Positions 43,218 to 55,434 of a stretch of 64,000 nucleotides of DNA are shown one piece after another. Below the pieces are notes generated by a model. It did no database searches and was not told where the DNA came from. It worked only from the letters and a program-made list of their open reading frames with translations. The stretch lies in contig JAPYXD010000714.1 in the NCBI GenBank assembly GCA_030998225.1, forward strand, positions 5,208,001 to 5,272,000, written 5' to 3'. The stretch's first letter is position 1. Each line of letters begins with the position of its first letter. Both the position numbers and the translations under genes were made by a program. This DNA comes from Diplolepis rosae. Lineage: Eukaryota > Arthropoda > Insecta > Hymenoptera > Diplolepididae.

Positions 43218-43980
43218 TATATTATAATAATCTATGATAATAACCCAAAGCCTAAAAAACTCGGCTAGTTCGAACTTTAAATTTCGTGTTTTGGACATCT
43301 TTTGTCGAATACATTTCTTTTCAAAGTGTGCATCTATTCAAGTATGTTCACACAACATTGTTGTAATAAACTTACATAATTTCTATTGTAAAATTACTAC
43401 AGAGATTTTGATCAGTGTACTCAAACGCGTTTGAAATCTTTTCATATCTTTTGGTAAAGATTGTTTGGGAAAAAGGTTTCTAAACATGATCAGGTGTATT
43501 GTGAATTGTAGTTGTACTAGTAATCACCAATAAAGAGTAGATTTCTTGGTTCAAATATAAATTGAAATTATATATGTGAAGCGTTCTCGTACAAATCCCG
43601 AGTCGAAGTTCTTGCCTTCTCTTTGCCCTCGCTACACTTTCTATTTCAAAAATCGAGTGTTTGGCGAGTGTGGAGCGAACATTATGTCTCAAATCTTCGA
43701 AAAACTGGAGGTTAATAGTTTATAAGTTGAACTCGGAGAAGAACGACTACGAAGCCATAGTGAAAAGAGAGCGAAGTGATATTGAAAATTCTAATTCCAA
43801 GATCAGAAAATTTAAAAATCAAGAAGGTATAATTAATTATTTGGAGCAGATGTATATAGTTGCAATGAGCAATATGCATGTATAATCATGAATGCACGAT
43901 TAAGTTATTTTATTAAAACCAGTAAGACTGGTGAGTTTTATTTTATTATAACCGAGTTTACTCAATTCAACTCTCTAAAT
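43218..43980. other. Flank without recognised gene
   Basis: The 74-codon frame at 43661-43885 is lysine/glutamate-rich (SEKNDYEAIVKRERSDIE) but has no motif, and its start lies in a non-coding-looking context. Not called. Confidence 0.3.
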
Positions 43981-44161
43981 CTGAATCAGTAAAAATCTAC
44001 CGATTATCAGTTAAATTTGACTAATTCAAATAGCTAAAAAGAGGCTACTGTGATTCAGTCACATAACAGTGATTTCTTAAGTGAAAATTAACTGATTTAA
44101 CAATGAAAAAGCAAATCACTGATTCGATCAGTGAAAATTTGAATGATTCAGATTTAGAGAG
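43981..44161. mobile_element. MITE with CTCTCTAAAT ends, second copy
   Basis: 181 bp with the same termini and the same inner TCAGT/ACTGA hairpin words as 6128-6332. The right flank is TA (44162-44163) and the left flank is AA (43979-43980), so the target duplication has one mismatch. Confidence 0.7.
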
Positions 44162-44472
44162 TAAAAACAATAATAATTCAAAGACAATCATTGAGTTTCA
44201 CTCAAGTTCTTTAGTTTTGACCTTTATGCCAACGAAAATTTCGTTGTCAACGTTAATTTGTCAAATTTGATAAGTAATAATAAATTATGAAAACTAATAA
44301 TACGAATAGTAGCCTTTCTCCCCACAGAAAAAACGGAGTTGATGTAATTTTACTCAACTTCCGATCATATTTGGGACATAAGGACAAGATAGAAGTTATT
44401 TAGTAACACTGTAATTATTTGTGACATATTACATCAAAAATTAATCAAAGTTGAGTAAAATTCAGAAGTGTT
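44162..44472. other. No recognisable feature
   Basis: AT-rich sequence with the small hairpin AACGAAAATTTCGTT (~44233-44247). Nothing else is seen. Confidence 0.3.
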
Positions 44473-44476
44473 ACGT

Positions 44477-44724
44477 TGTTACGTCACAAGTACGCAAATA
44501 TACTTACTTTGATCGAAGATTCCTCGTTTTAAGTTAGGATCGAATGATCCTCGCTTAGGGATGAGGATAAGTCAATGAAAGACACAATGATTATGAAAAT
44601 AATACAAATTGAATTTATTTTATTGGTTAAAAGGTCAGAATACACATTCGTTAAGACAATTCTTATATAATGTAGACACAGGCTGGTTGGTACGTGGGTG
44701 AGAAAGAGACAAAGAATAAAGAAT

Positions 44725-44784
<60 letters not shown>

Positions 44785-45357
44785 ACCTTTATGTTGAGAA
44801 TTAACCCACACGGCGGTGAGTAGTACATACTGGATCCCCACAGGTGTATTCCAAGTGTGTGAGAGAGACGGAGTTATAGGCCGCACAGTTATATTCCGTA
44901 AAGGGCGGCGATCCAAATTTATGACACTGTTTGAAGACCATTGCAAAGATCTATACAAGTCCACGATGACTTTTACGATTCCCGAACTTGGATTTTAAAT
45001 TGTCTCGGTCGAATTTTATTGATCTCAAACTCATAGATTTTCGAAGTTAAATTGAAATGCCGCACTGGACTATTGTCGCGAGACCGGTTATAAATTCGAA
45101 GGAAAATTTAAGTATCGAACTAGACGAAGAATTTACTGACTGCTTTCTCTTGGTGTGGGCCTCTTTTATATTTTTTCATACAAATTGACGGTCAGCGAAA
45201 ATCGTGACGTAGTCATATCTTCTTAGAGGAGAAGGGGCCCTATACTGCTCCCTACTTCCCCTACTCCCTATTCCCCTGTATCGATTTGTCATAGATTTCT
45301 TAACTCAATCCAGCCTGTGTGTATTATATACATTCAAATACGTCGCGGGACGTGACA
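44477..45357 (-). mobile_element. Solo LTR, inverted second copy
   Basis: Reverse complement of 3541-4396 with few substitutions. It is longer mainly because of a GA/G-rich expansion at ~44726-44785. The flanks are ACGT (44473-44476) and CCGT (45358-45361), a 4-bp target duplication with one mismatch. The TATA box and initiator seen in the other copy are conserved (minus strand, ~45130-45170). Confidence 0.8.
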
Positions 45358-45361
45358 CCGT

Positions 45362-46631
45362 AGTATAATTATAAAAAACCAGTTTTTTATTAAATCACGA
45401 AAATAGCAGAGCTTTCCGTTCATTCTACTCTACGCTTCAATCCACAGTTGAGTAAACCGCGACACGCAAGATTTATTCCACCAGCTATATCCATTCACGC
45501 AGGAACGAATGAAAGTAATCTGCGCCTTGGGCACACATAAAAAAATTTTAATTTCAAAAGCGTGTTGTATTTTCAGCATACTGATGTTCTACGTTATTAT
45601 ATTTAATAATCGAAACCAGTTAAAGACATACAAAATATAATTACAGTTTATTTTAGTTCTCTCCAAGTCCAAAATAGTGGATTCCACTTATAAACTAATG
45701 ATTTTGAAAATTCATCGTACTGCAGTCGTGTTTGATCGTGTTTCATCTGTTCGTCATGAAGCTTTCGTACATGCTCCGCAGTGTTAACCACTATTTGTTT
45801 TAATGATTACCCACTAGTTTATATAATTTATTTAAAAACTTTACATAATCTAATTATATAGATTCCGTGATTTTAATAAATTCTTGATTCATAGTTTTTT
45901 CCTAATTCATTTATAATTACCTCTTTATTTTTCACTAAAGTTTTGTAAATTAAATTGATTATATGAAAATTTAAACAACAAAAGTCTTGATAAGTGCATT
46001 ACATGAAATTTAAATAAAATTCATATTTTGAAAATATACAACACAGAAAATAAAAGAACCTTCTTTTAAATGGTTTTACACCAGATACTTTTGGTGATAA
46101 ATCAATTTTTTAATGTACATTTCAAACTTTAGTTTCATTAAACTTTGTACGTAGTTATGATAAAACTGTATACTAAATATTAATTAATAATTATACTATA
46201 TATATAAACAATCATAATTATAAAAATTAATTAATTAATTACATTAATTTAAAAATAAATCATTATTATATGGAAAATTTGTGAAAAAAGTTGATTTATT
46301 TTTACTTGAGTAAGGCTAAAAAACTCTAGTTACGACACTTTCTCTCACAAGTTCTGAATAACTCTTGCAGTCACTATATAAGAAAGTTTCGAATTTTATG
46401 TCTCATCATTGTAAGTGAGCGTGATTCGACGAAAGCGTATCGTACTATATATAAGTGTAGTTATTAGGTTTATATATGTAAGGTTATATGTTTAAGTGTA
46501 TTTGTGATTAAAAATATGATTGGCTACGACTGAATGGTGTGAATGAATTTGTATTCTGTTTATGTATGTATGTATGTATCGGATGATCAGTGGCAGGTTC
46601 GTGGTAAGAATTTTTTTGTTATTTAAGAGAA
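45362..46631. other. AT-rich DNA without recognised feature
   Basis: About 1.27 kb of AT-rich sequence. Contains the short microsatellite TGTATGTATGTATGTATC (~46563-46580). Confidence 0.35.
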
Positions 46632-47055
46632 CCATGACAACGTATTTCTATAGAGTTGGCCATCGCCTCACCCTCGAAAAATGGGAAAACGGTAATATGT
46701 GCAGTTTTCGATGACTAGAAGAGAGTTGACTATGAATGCTGAACATTTATAGACTCTCTTCTCACATTCTCGTAACCGTCGTCACACATTCGCCTCAATC
46801 TCGACAGTAGAGACTGAGACGTGTCTTAGGATTTCGACTCGGGCCATGACAACGTATTTCTATAGAGTTGGCCATCGCCTCACCCTCGAAAAATGGGAAA
46901 ACGGTAATATGTGCAGTTTTCGATGACTAGAAGAGAGTTGACTATGAATGCTGAACATTTATAGACTCTCTTCTCACATTCTCGTAACCGTCGTCTCACA
47001 TTCGCCTCAATCTCGACAGTAGAGACTGAGACGAGTCTTAGGATTTCGACTCGGG
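46632..47055 (+). repeat. Two-copy 212-bp tandem duplication
   Basis: 46632-46843 and 46844-47055 begin CCATGACAACGTATTTC and end TTTCGACTCGGG. Only about two differences were noticed, so the duplication is recent. No gene is evident. Confidence 0.9.
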
Positions 47056-47194
47056 AACAGACCACCTAGGAAGTGAAGCTGAGAATATTCTAGCAACTAC
47101 TCTCGGCTAAATGCTATTCCCGGCATTATTATACACACTTAATATTATCTGCTTTACAATCTACGGATATAAATATGTAAGAAACGTTTATGTG

Positions 47195-48870
47195 TCGAAT
47201 ATTCGACATCCGAAGTGCGTTCGTCGAATGTGGAATAATCGACATCCGGAGCATGTCCGATCGAATGACAGATTTTTAACTTTCGACCGGCGCAGTATGT
47301 AGTTTGCAATTTTTAATCAGACATTACACAATAAACATTGAATAGTTGTATTTTAATTTTATATCGTCATATTTAAAGAATAAACATATATTAATTATTT
47401 TAATTTGACACATTAATGTTACATAATTTTAACTAATTTTTTAAAAATATATAATTATTCATTTAATTAAATGTAAATATAATATTAAATGTAAAATAAT
47501 TTCTGAATACATTTTTCAAGTTATTATTAATAGTTTATCATATCGGAATCGTGAGTCAAAAGAATTCGTTTTTTTCATATGTGACTTATTCATATTATTT
47601 AAAGGAATGTGCATTAAAATTGTTTGAAGAATCAGGCAACGTGATTTGTATTTGATAAAATAACTACAAAATCAAATTCTATACGCCTGAAAACTCGAGA
47701 AAAATAATTATACGCACAGGGACTATACACAGTTATATATATTTAACAATTTTAATATCTTTAACCAACTCATCAAAATTTATCCAATACTATGAATCTC
47801 TACAACTAAAACAAGACATAACAATTTGAATTTTGGAAATTTGAATATACCTTACACAATAAAACTCTGTACGATAAAAGAGTAAACCCTACTGAACATA
47901 ATTTTATTAATAATTTTTTAAGCACAATGAAATTGTACACTAAATTATAGAAATTAAATTTTGTACATTTAAATAAACTCTATTAGAATCTACGAAAAAA
48001 TATTATGCACCCGATTAAATACTTTTTTATTAGTTTAATTTCAAGGCCATGACACACTTACCCGATTACTACCTTATTTTTTTAAACCAACTTCCAGCCA
48101 CACGAAATAAGATATCGATTTGAAGTTTTGAGAACTTAAATGAAAGGCACTAAGAAATGTTTATGATTAAAAAATAATTTTTTTCCACATTTTTTTATCT
48201 AAATTGTTATTAGAATTGTAAAAATTTAGAAGTAAAAAAAGTCCCTTCGTGACTCTTATTCAAGAGCCTAAAATTTCAACTCGATATCTTATCTCGATTT
48301 CTGAAGATATTCGAAAAAAATGTTATATCTATACACTGCTGCTCAGCATTATTTACAAATTCCTGCAACATCCAGAAGTTCAGACAGATTGTTCACGAGT
48401 AAACGAACAATCTCTGAAGAGAAAAGAGGTCTGCTGCCACCCTCTTATGTAAACGAGTATATTTATTTGTATGAAAATCATGAGTTCTTAAAGCAATTAT
48501 AATAAAGTTAAGAGTTTCTTTATAACATTACTCGTATTTATTTTATACCTATACACTTCTATTATTAATAGACCAGCAGACAAATTTCAAACTATGTTGC
48601 ACACACTTTCTCAAATAATCAGTCTCAAAGAAAGTAGAATTTAAAAACAGTATCATTACAGAAAAATCCGACTTAAGCAGAAAGAAAACAATCTGAATTG
48701 TGCATAAGACTAAAAATAATAAATTTTTTCGACTATGGCGATATAAAATTAAAATACAATTATACAATGTATGTATATTGTGTGATGGCTGGTTATAAGT
48801 TGCAAACTACATCCTGCGCTCATCGAATGTTCAATATCCGAATTGAGGCGCTTCGGATGTCGAATATTTG
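47195..48870. mobile_element. Inverted-repeat element with TCGAAT ends
   Basis: Bases ~47250-47390 pair with ~48715-48815 (GTATGTAGTTTGCAA, ACACAATA and TTTTAATTTTATATCG words). TCGAAT-rich sequence lies at both outer ends. The 1.3-kb interior is AT-rich. The frame at 48249-48452 has no motif. No transposase was seen, so this would be a non-autonomous copy. Confidence 0.5.
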
Positions 48871-49160
48871 ACATTCGACGGACGGCCGATCGAATAGAAA
48901 AAATCCGATCCGAAGAAGGGTGCTTCGGATGTCGAATATTCGACATTCGACGGACGGCCAATCGAATATCGAATATTCGATATTCGACTATGCGGCCGAT
49001 CGAATCGAAAAAATCCGATCCGAAGAAGGGTTCTTCGGATGTCGAATATTCGACATTCGACTATGCGGCCGATCGAATCGAAAAAATCCGAACTCACAAA
49101 TAAGGCGAATCGAATCGAATTTGCGACATTCGATCCGACAGAATGCACACGTCTAATCTT
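48845..49160 (+). repeat. TCGAAT-rich tandem repeat, copy B
   Basis: Units of ~70-110 bp, each with TTCGGATGTCGAATATTCGAC, GCGGCCGATCGAAT and AAAAAATCCGATCCGAAGAA words, repeat about three times. It ends AATGCACACGTCTAATCT like copy A at 31205-31380. The small open frames on both strands are repeat artefacts. Confidence 0.8.
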
Positions 49161-49460
49161 TGTGTAAGATACCGATAAGGTCTCGAATATCGAAGGGTCA
49201 AATCGTGAAACGGACAGTATGACTTGTAGACTGAACGACTACCGACGAAAAGAAAACCTCCAGAGGTAAATCTGGGGTTTCTATATTATTGATTGTTCCT
49301 ATAGTGTAAGAGTGCTTGCAAATTTTTGAATCGGGACGTACATTGCTAAATTGTTGATTGGCATGCCTCTGGCGGCAATGTCAATGATCATGTTACGGCT
49401 CGCTCCCACACAGGTACCGCTCGATGCGGTACATCTTTCTTTTGTCTTTCCAGATATGGA

Positions 49461-50960
49461 ACAAAATTTGCCAAGTGCACCACCGAAGAAATTTCCTTGT
49501 TCCAAATATTTTGAAATTTTCAAAAAATCTTGTACTAGATACAGAATCATAATTCTGAAAATTATTTTGCGTTAGCACCTACAGTTACTAAATGACAGGG
49601 GTAGTAAGTTTACACTTTTCACTTGACCACATTTTTTGAAAAAATTGCAACTTGCATTTTTTTTAATCATGTCTTGCGTATATTTTTTGTAGGTATGATG
49701 AAATTCTTCTTAATTCTTTTGATTTCGATTCATGATCGATTTTATTGAAAGGGTTTCTACAACGAGCCTTGCAGCTTTGACTTTCAGACATTTGAAATAA
49801 ACTCCCAAATTCAAGAAATTTTCATTCCCTCATGGTGCATCTCATCTATCATTTGTATCCTCTACAAATAATTGTTTTTCACAATTCAAAAGAGAAAAAA
49901 CGATTTTCATAACGAACTGGAAATCATACTTGCAATTAAAGTACTTTGACATACATTTCAGTGAACAGCAATTTTCAAAACTTGTTAAGATGAAACACAA
50001 AATTTTGTAAACTCACTCAATACACTTTCTTCTGCTCAATAATAATACTAAAGAAAATTTTTTTAGTTATCAATCGAACCTTATATTACGTTTCGAGAAT
50101 TATTCATATGAGAAAATATGATCATGAGACATCTGGTGCCTCACGATAAAACTAGTTATCAGAACGTGCGACTTGGGATGATTAAGGCGAATAAAATTTA
50201 ATGTAAACATCAATTTGAGTAAGGTACAAGTAGTCAATAAAGTAATTTTTGACGAAATTTAAATATGAAACACTGAAATAAAAAAATATTGCACGAAGCT
50301 AAATCACTTTTTTGTGATCTCAAAAGCCGTTCCGTAATAAAATATGCTGATATGTGCAGAATTATGAATATATTAAAAGAATAATAATATTTGCTAGACT
50401 GTCAGGCCATATTTTGTTTCCAAAATGTGTTATTTTTAAATGCGCGTAGTAATGATATGACTAAGCGTATCAAAAACTTGAATGGGTTATCGGCACACAC
50501 GACACGCGCGCTTAAAACCGCTGAAAACATAAGAACAAAATGTTTATCTTATTATGTCATCGACATATTTTGAAATCTAAAGAACCTAGCTTCACAGTAA
50601 GCAAGATAGATTTTTTTTAAATTTCCTTTTTCTAAAAAAATGTAAAAACAATATTCAAACTGAAAAATTTATATGAATTTTTTTTGCAAAGTAGTTAGAG
50701 CCATTGGAAAGAACGGAAAAAAATCTACGAAAACCAATATACGCAAGACATTATTGAAAAAATAGTGCAAGTTACAATTTTTTCAAAAAAGCTGGTTAAG
50801 TGAAAACTGTAAACTTACCACCCCTGTAATTTATTAACTGTGAGTGCTAATGCAAAATAATTTTCAGATTTATGAGTTCGTATCTAGTACAACATTTTTT
50901 TTAAATTTCAAAAAATTTGGAACAAGGAATTTTCTTTGCTGGTACACTTGGCAAATTTGG
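49461..50960. mobile_element. Foldback element with ~235-bp arms
   Basis: Bases ~49461-49692 pair with ~50718-50960: CAAATTTGCC...AAGTG, TTCCTTGTTCCAAAT, TGTACTAGATAC, and TTACACTTTTCAC versus GTGAAAACTGTAA. The interior (1 kb) has no recognisable gene. Confidence 0.65.
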
Positions 50961-51429
50961 CCTCTATACATTTGTTGACAAGTCGGTGCAACTGTACTAA
51001 AGTATAATAGCACTGACTCGTCTTTTTACTTTATACATTGGATGATAATCTTATTTCTATAGTCTTTACGTGATAGTGTAATATGTTAGTATCTAGATTT
51101 TGTAGTTTTATTTAGTTTGTTCTTCACATCTATAATAATATGATTGATCTGATTGATTGATTCTTGTACTTACTTTTAGCGTTACCCGAAAAAACGACGT
51201 GGACGTAGTAAGTTCTGTTTCATTTTAACTATAGATTACAAAAAAGATTTACGTTAATTTATCATCTTCAAAAGAATAGAACGCGATCACAAGACAACTA
51301 TCTACAACATAACTTTAATGTAAGCAATCCATTTTTTCAATCGCTGTTTATCAAACCAAATACATACAAAATCGCATTATCCCTAAAGCAGCTTGACTAT
51401 TAAAATTACAATTTTGGTCAAAACCATTT
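50961..51429. other. No recognisable feature
   Basis: AT-rich sequence between the foldback and the LINE leader. Confidence 0.3.
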
Positions 51430-53250
51430 TTTTGCCAGGTCCTGCATTGGTTTCTTCGGAAACCGGTCAGGGTGCCCTAGAACAGGCCACCGGGCGTGTC
51501 CTCAGGTTGCGGATAGAGGGGCCCTGTACCGAGGGTTACTGCTGAATACGGATACAAAACTAAATAAGCAGTCGCGGACAATGTTCCAGGGATGGTCCCG
51601 AAAGAATAACCCCCAAGCCAAGGTGTTAACTACCGTGCCGAGGGCTGCATGGCACCAGGGAGTGGTGTCTCACACGGTGTCTCTAGGAAACTAGGCCACC
51701 TCCTAGAGTATTGAGGCCTTACCACTGCATGCGGGGCTCTGCAGGGGCGGACCGAATATTTCCCTAGCTAATCGTGGGAATAAAAATGGAGTTACAAAAA
51801 TTAAATAAAAGTATGTGCGAAGAGCTGTTTGGTGGTGAGTTGGACGTCACGGAGGAGCCCGGTGAAGATATGCCTAAAAAATCTCAGGCTAGGCAGCATC
51901 GAGATTGGCTGCACCAACTAAACGAAAAAGATTGGTGCAGTCTGCAAAAGGTGATGGACACCTTGAAGGAAATGGAGAAGTTCTGCAAGACAAAGAAGAA
52001 CACGTTCCTCCCCATCAGGGAAGGCCTCACGGAAGCCCTGCGGGAGATGCAGGTCCTCAAAGAAAGAATGAAGAGACACGATCGCTACATCAAGCACTTC
52101 GAGTACCACCTTAGGGATAAGTTGGTACAGAGGATTAAGGAGGCGAGATCCCCTACGAAAGTTGTCCTGGAGGAGGGTACCCAAACTCTCCCTGAGCCCG
52201 CGCCAAGGTCCACCTCGGATCCTCGTAAGTGGCTGAGGGAGCCGACGGTCAGCCCGGAGGTGACTGCCGCCAATAAGCCGGCGGAGAAGAGGCCAAAAAC
52301 CTCAAAACATCCGCAGGAGTGGGCGGAGGTCCCTCTTAGGAAAAGCCCTCGCAAAAAGAAATCGAAGACGGCTCCGCGGAAACCAGAGCGCCCAAAAAGG
52401 GCCCGCTCTGAAGCGGTCATCATAAAGCCTGTGGAGGGGGTTAGCTACGCGACAATTCTGAAGAATCTGAAAAGCCGCGTAAACCCCGAGGAGCTAGGGG
52501 TTAAGGTTGGAGGAATTAGAGAGACCAGGACGAAGGATCTCCTGGTTGAAATTAAATGCGCTGCGGGGGACAGAGGGAAACGACTCTGCTTTCCGTGACA
52601 CAGTCGGAGAGTCCGGATCTGTCCGCCATCTCGTTCCTATGGTTGAGGTGGAGATATTGGACGTTGATCCCACCGTGGAGGAAGAAAAAGTTGCAAAAGC
52701 TGTCCGGAGTTGCCTACGGAAGGAACCGTCTGCGTGTGCAAAGGTGTCCCTGACGAGGAAGCCCTTCAAAGGCACTAGAAAGGCTTTCGTCAGACTGAAG
52801 GAAACGAGTGCCCTAACTTTACTGAAGGCGACCCATATTAAGATCGGGTGGGTCTCATGTAGGGTCCGCAGGAAAACGGAGTTGATTCGGTGTTACCGCT
52901 GTCTCGGTTTCGGCCATATAGCGGCTAACTGCCGGGGGCCAGATGGCAGCAGATGTTGCTGGAGGTGCGGCGAGGGGGGACACGCTGCGGCGTCCTGCTC
53001 AAGGAAACCGTGGTGCTACCTCTGCACCGCACGAGAGGAGAAGCCCCGGAATGACCATATTCCGGGGAAAATGCGTTGCGCGGCGTTCCGAGAGGCGGCC
53101 CCAAATCGGAGGCCTTGAAGATGCCGCGGCGAGAGAGTCCAAGCTGGCAGCAGAGAAGAGCGCCGAGGTTCGGCGAATTGCGCCTATAGACAAGGCCCTG
53201 AAGTTTGAAGCTAACGCGGTTGTAATCAAGAATAAAAATATGAATGCGTA
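51430..53250 (+). mobile_element. R1-clade LINE, 5' half only
   Basis: A GC-rich leader (51430-51785), sharply different in composition from its surroundings, precedes an ORF1 with three zinc knuckles. I recognise the leader style (GGCCACCGGGCGTGTCCTC, GCGGATAGAGGGGCCCTG) as that of R1-clade elements. ORF2 with endonuclease and reverse transcriptase is missing. GC-rich sequence of the element seems to end at ~53220-53250. Confidence 0.75.
51786..53118 (+). pseudogene. R1-clade LINE ORF1 (gag-like), frameshifted
   Basis: ATG at 51786 is preferred over the in-frame GTG at 51774. The N-terminal half is charged and predicted coiled coil (LKEMEKFCKTKKNTFLP, LREMQVLKERMKRHDRY). A basic, proline-rich linker follows (RKSPRKKKSKTAPRKPERPKR), then a region with VSYATILKNLKSRV. 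A frameshift at ~52575-52590 moves the reading to the frame ending at 53118. That part has LVPMVEVEILDVDP, an RNA-recognition-like segment (~52640-52860), and three CCHC knuckles: CYRCLGFGHIAANC, CWRCGEGGHAAASC, and CYLC with a distal H and C (~52889-53075). The protein would coat the LINE RNA. Confidence 0.8.
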
Positions 53251-54077
53251 CATAATTGTGTAATTACTGGTACTTCCGTCACAGTACAAATTTGAATTCT
53301 CTTCTAGTGCGAAGTCTTATAATATGATTTCAGTTACACAAATATGTTATGAATAAGGATGAACAGTTGCATTCCAGACCTAAAATCTCTGGGACAATTA
53401 ACAACCTGACATATTCAAAGCACCTGCAGATTTTTGTTAACATTGCATTAGTTTAGAGAATTCTTTGAGACTGTGAATACCGATACTGATCTAAAAGCAA
53501 AGGTACAAAATGGGCGTGTGAAATTGATAAATTCAGCAACTTCGTGAGTAATGCTATATGAGCAATTTCTTAATGTTTTTTCCTAATTTTAAAACGTTTT
53601 TAAATTATTAAAACAAATGACAGTCATCATCTTTCTACTAGTTCTTGATGTTTTTGATTGAGTTATTTTTATTTGAATGGCATTAAATACAGCTATAATT
53701 TACTATGTACAAAAACGACAACGATTAAACATTTTCACAATATTTAATAGGGAGCATTATTAGAGAAACCTACGTCGGTATACCTATGTAAGTTTATACA
53801 CATTTAATATTTGAAAGTGAAAGCAGATATAAAGAGGATATGAACCACAAGAGGAGCTTTATTCATATCGGACATTATAAAAATATATACAGAATATATC
53901 AAATATAATGTTTTTTACATCCGTAAACTATATATAGAAGTATCAATACTGATGCCATCATCCGTATTACCACATAATACATAACCGTATTGGATTCTAT
54001 ATTTAAATCTTGATAAAAAGGTTTGTAGTGGTACTTAGATGTTGAGAGATAAGGTGCGACCGCGGCCGTTCACTAAG
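53251..54077. other. No recognisable feature
   Basis: About 830 bp of AT-rich sequence, with no open frame, poly(A) tail or 3' LINE end recognised. Confidence 0.35.
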
Positions 54078-55431
54078 TAGACCAAGCAACAGGGAATTTG
54101 TTATGACATTATTTATTTCAGGAAACGGACTGCGCCATCAGAAGAGAGGTTGGTCATAGAGTAATTGTGTCATGTTTTGGACAACGAAATATGATTTATA
54201 AATTTGTTATTAACATTTAAGACAAAAAAATCGCACTTTTTTTAGTTTTTTGTTTATAACATTAAAGAGAATTATCCAATCTTGAGGACATCAATTGAAG
54301 AGTTGTAGAAAACTTAATTTTGAACAATATGAGTCGTCGCTTGATCTGATTGGATAATTAGAAGCAGTGAAAATTCGAAAAAACCGGGAAATTGAGCTTT
54401 TGTTAAACAAATTAATATCTCAGTTAATTCTTAACTTTTCGGGGTGAGGTTTGGTGGAAAAGTAACCGACTTTATGCTCTTCAAATGTATAAAAAAAGAA
54501 CACTTTAAGATAATACGTTTCCGCGCTATTGACACTTTAATTTATTTCATGCGTTAATTGTAAAATGTCTGCTTGCCGCAGAGGTGGTCCGATTTTTATT
54601 TTGAAAACGGCTTTTGAAAATATAAATCAAGCACAACAGAACGTCAATCTTGGTTTTTCGCTAAAATGTTGCAAAGTTTATGAAAAAAAGGTCCAAACAT
54701 GGCTCTAAACGCTTGAACGCAGCAAAGTGACAGTGGTGGGGGGAGAAGGCGAGTAGGCTCACTGTGTCATTTTGCTGTGTTCAAGCGTTTAGAGCCATGT
54801 TTGGACCTTTTTTTAATAAACTTTGCAACATTTTAGCGAGAAACCAAGATTGACGTTCTTTTTTCCATGATTTATATTTTTGAAAGCCGTTTTCAAAATA
54901 AAAATCGGACCACCTCTGCGGCAAGCAAACATTTTACAATTAACGCATGAAATAAATTAAAGTGTCAATAGCGCGGAAACGTATTATCTTAAAGTGTCCC
55001 TTTTTTTATTCACTTGAAGAGCATAAAGTTGGTTACTTTTCCACCAAACCTCAACCTGAAAAGTTAAAAATTTACTGAGATATTAATTTGTTTAACAAAA
55101 GCTCAATTTCCCGTCTTTTCCGAATTTTCTCCGCTTCTAATTATCCAATCAGATCAAGCGACAGGTCATTTTGTTGGCAATTTAATTGTCTACAACTTAT
55201 CGATTCATGTCGTCAAGATTGGATAATTATCTTTAATGCTATAAACAAAAAACTTAAAAAAGTGAGATTTTTTGGTCTTGATTGTTAATAACAAATTTAT
55301 AAATCATATTTCGTTGCCCAAAACATGACACAATTACTCTGTGACCAACCTCTCTTCTGATGGCGCAGTCCGTTTTCTGAAATAAATAATGTCATAAATC
55401 ATTCATAACAAATTCCCTATTGCTTGGTCTA
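54078..55431. mobile_element. 1354-bp near-perfect palindrome with AAG duplication
   Basis: Left arm 54078-~54731 and right arm ~54757-55431 pair along almost their full length, around a ~25-bp GC-rich centre (GGGGGGAGAAGGCGAG). The outer ends are TAGACCAAGCAA and TTGCTTGGTCTA. AAG flanks both sides (54075-54077 and 55432-55434). Short arm differences (indels of 1-3 bases and scattered substitutions) show that it is not an assembly mirror. No transposase frame exists. A 3-bp duplication would suit a PIF/Harbinger-type enzyme, but that is a guess. Confidence 0.8.
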
Positions 55432-55434
55432 AAG

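Noticed and set aside
43661..43885. 74-codon lysine/glutamate-rich frame
   Set aside because: Short, motif-free and flanked by repeats. Insufficient to call a gene.
48831..49156. Overlapping frames on both strands with RRMSNIRHP or FDIRRT repeats
   Set aside because: Artefacts of the palindromic TCGAAT repeat, open on both strands.
52085..52423. Minus-strand frames opposite the LINE ORF1
   Set aside because: Shadow frames caused by the high GC content of ORF1.
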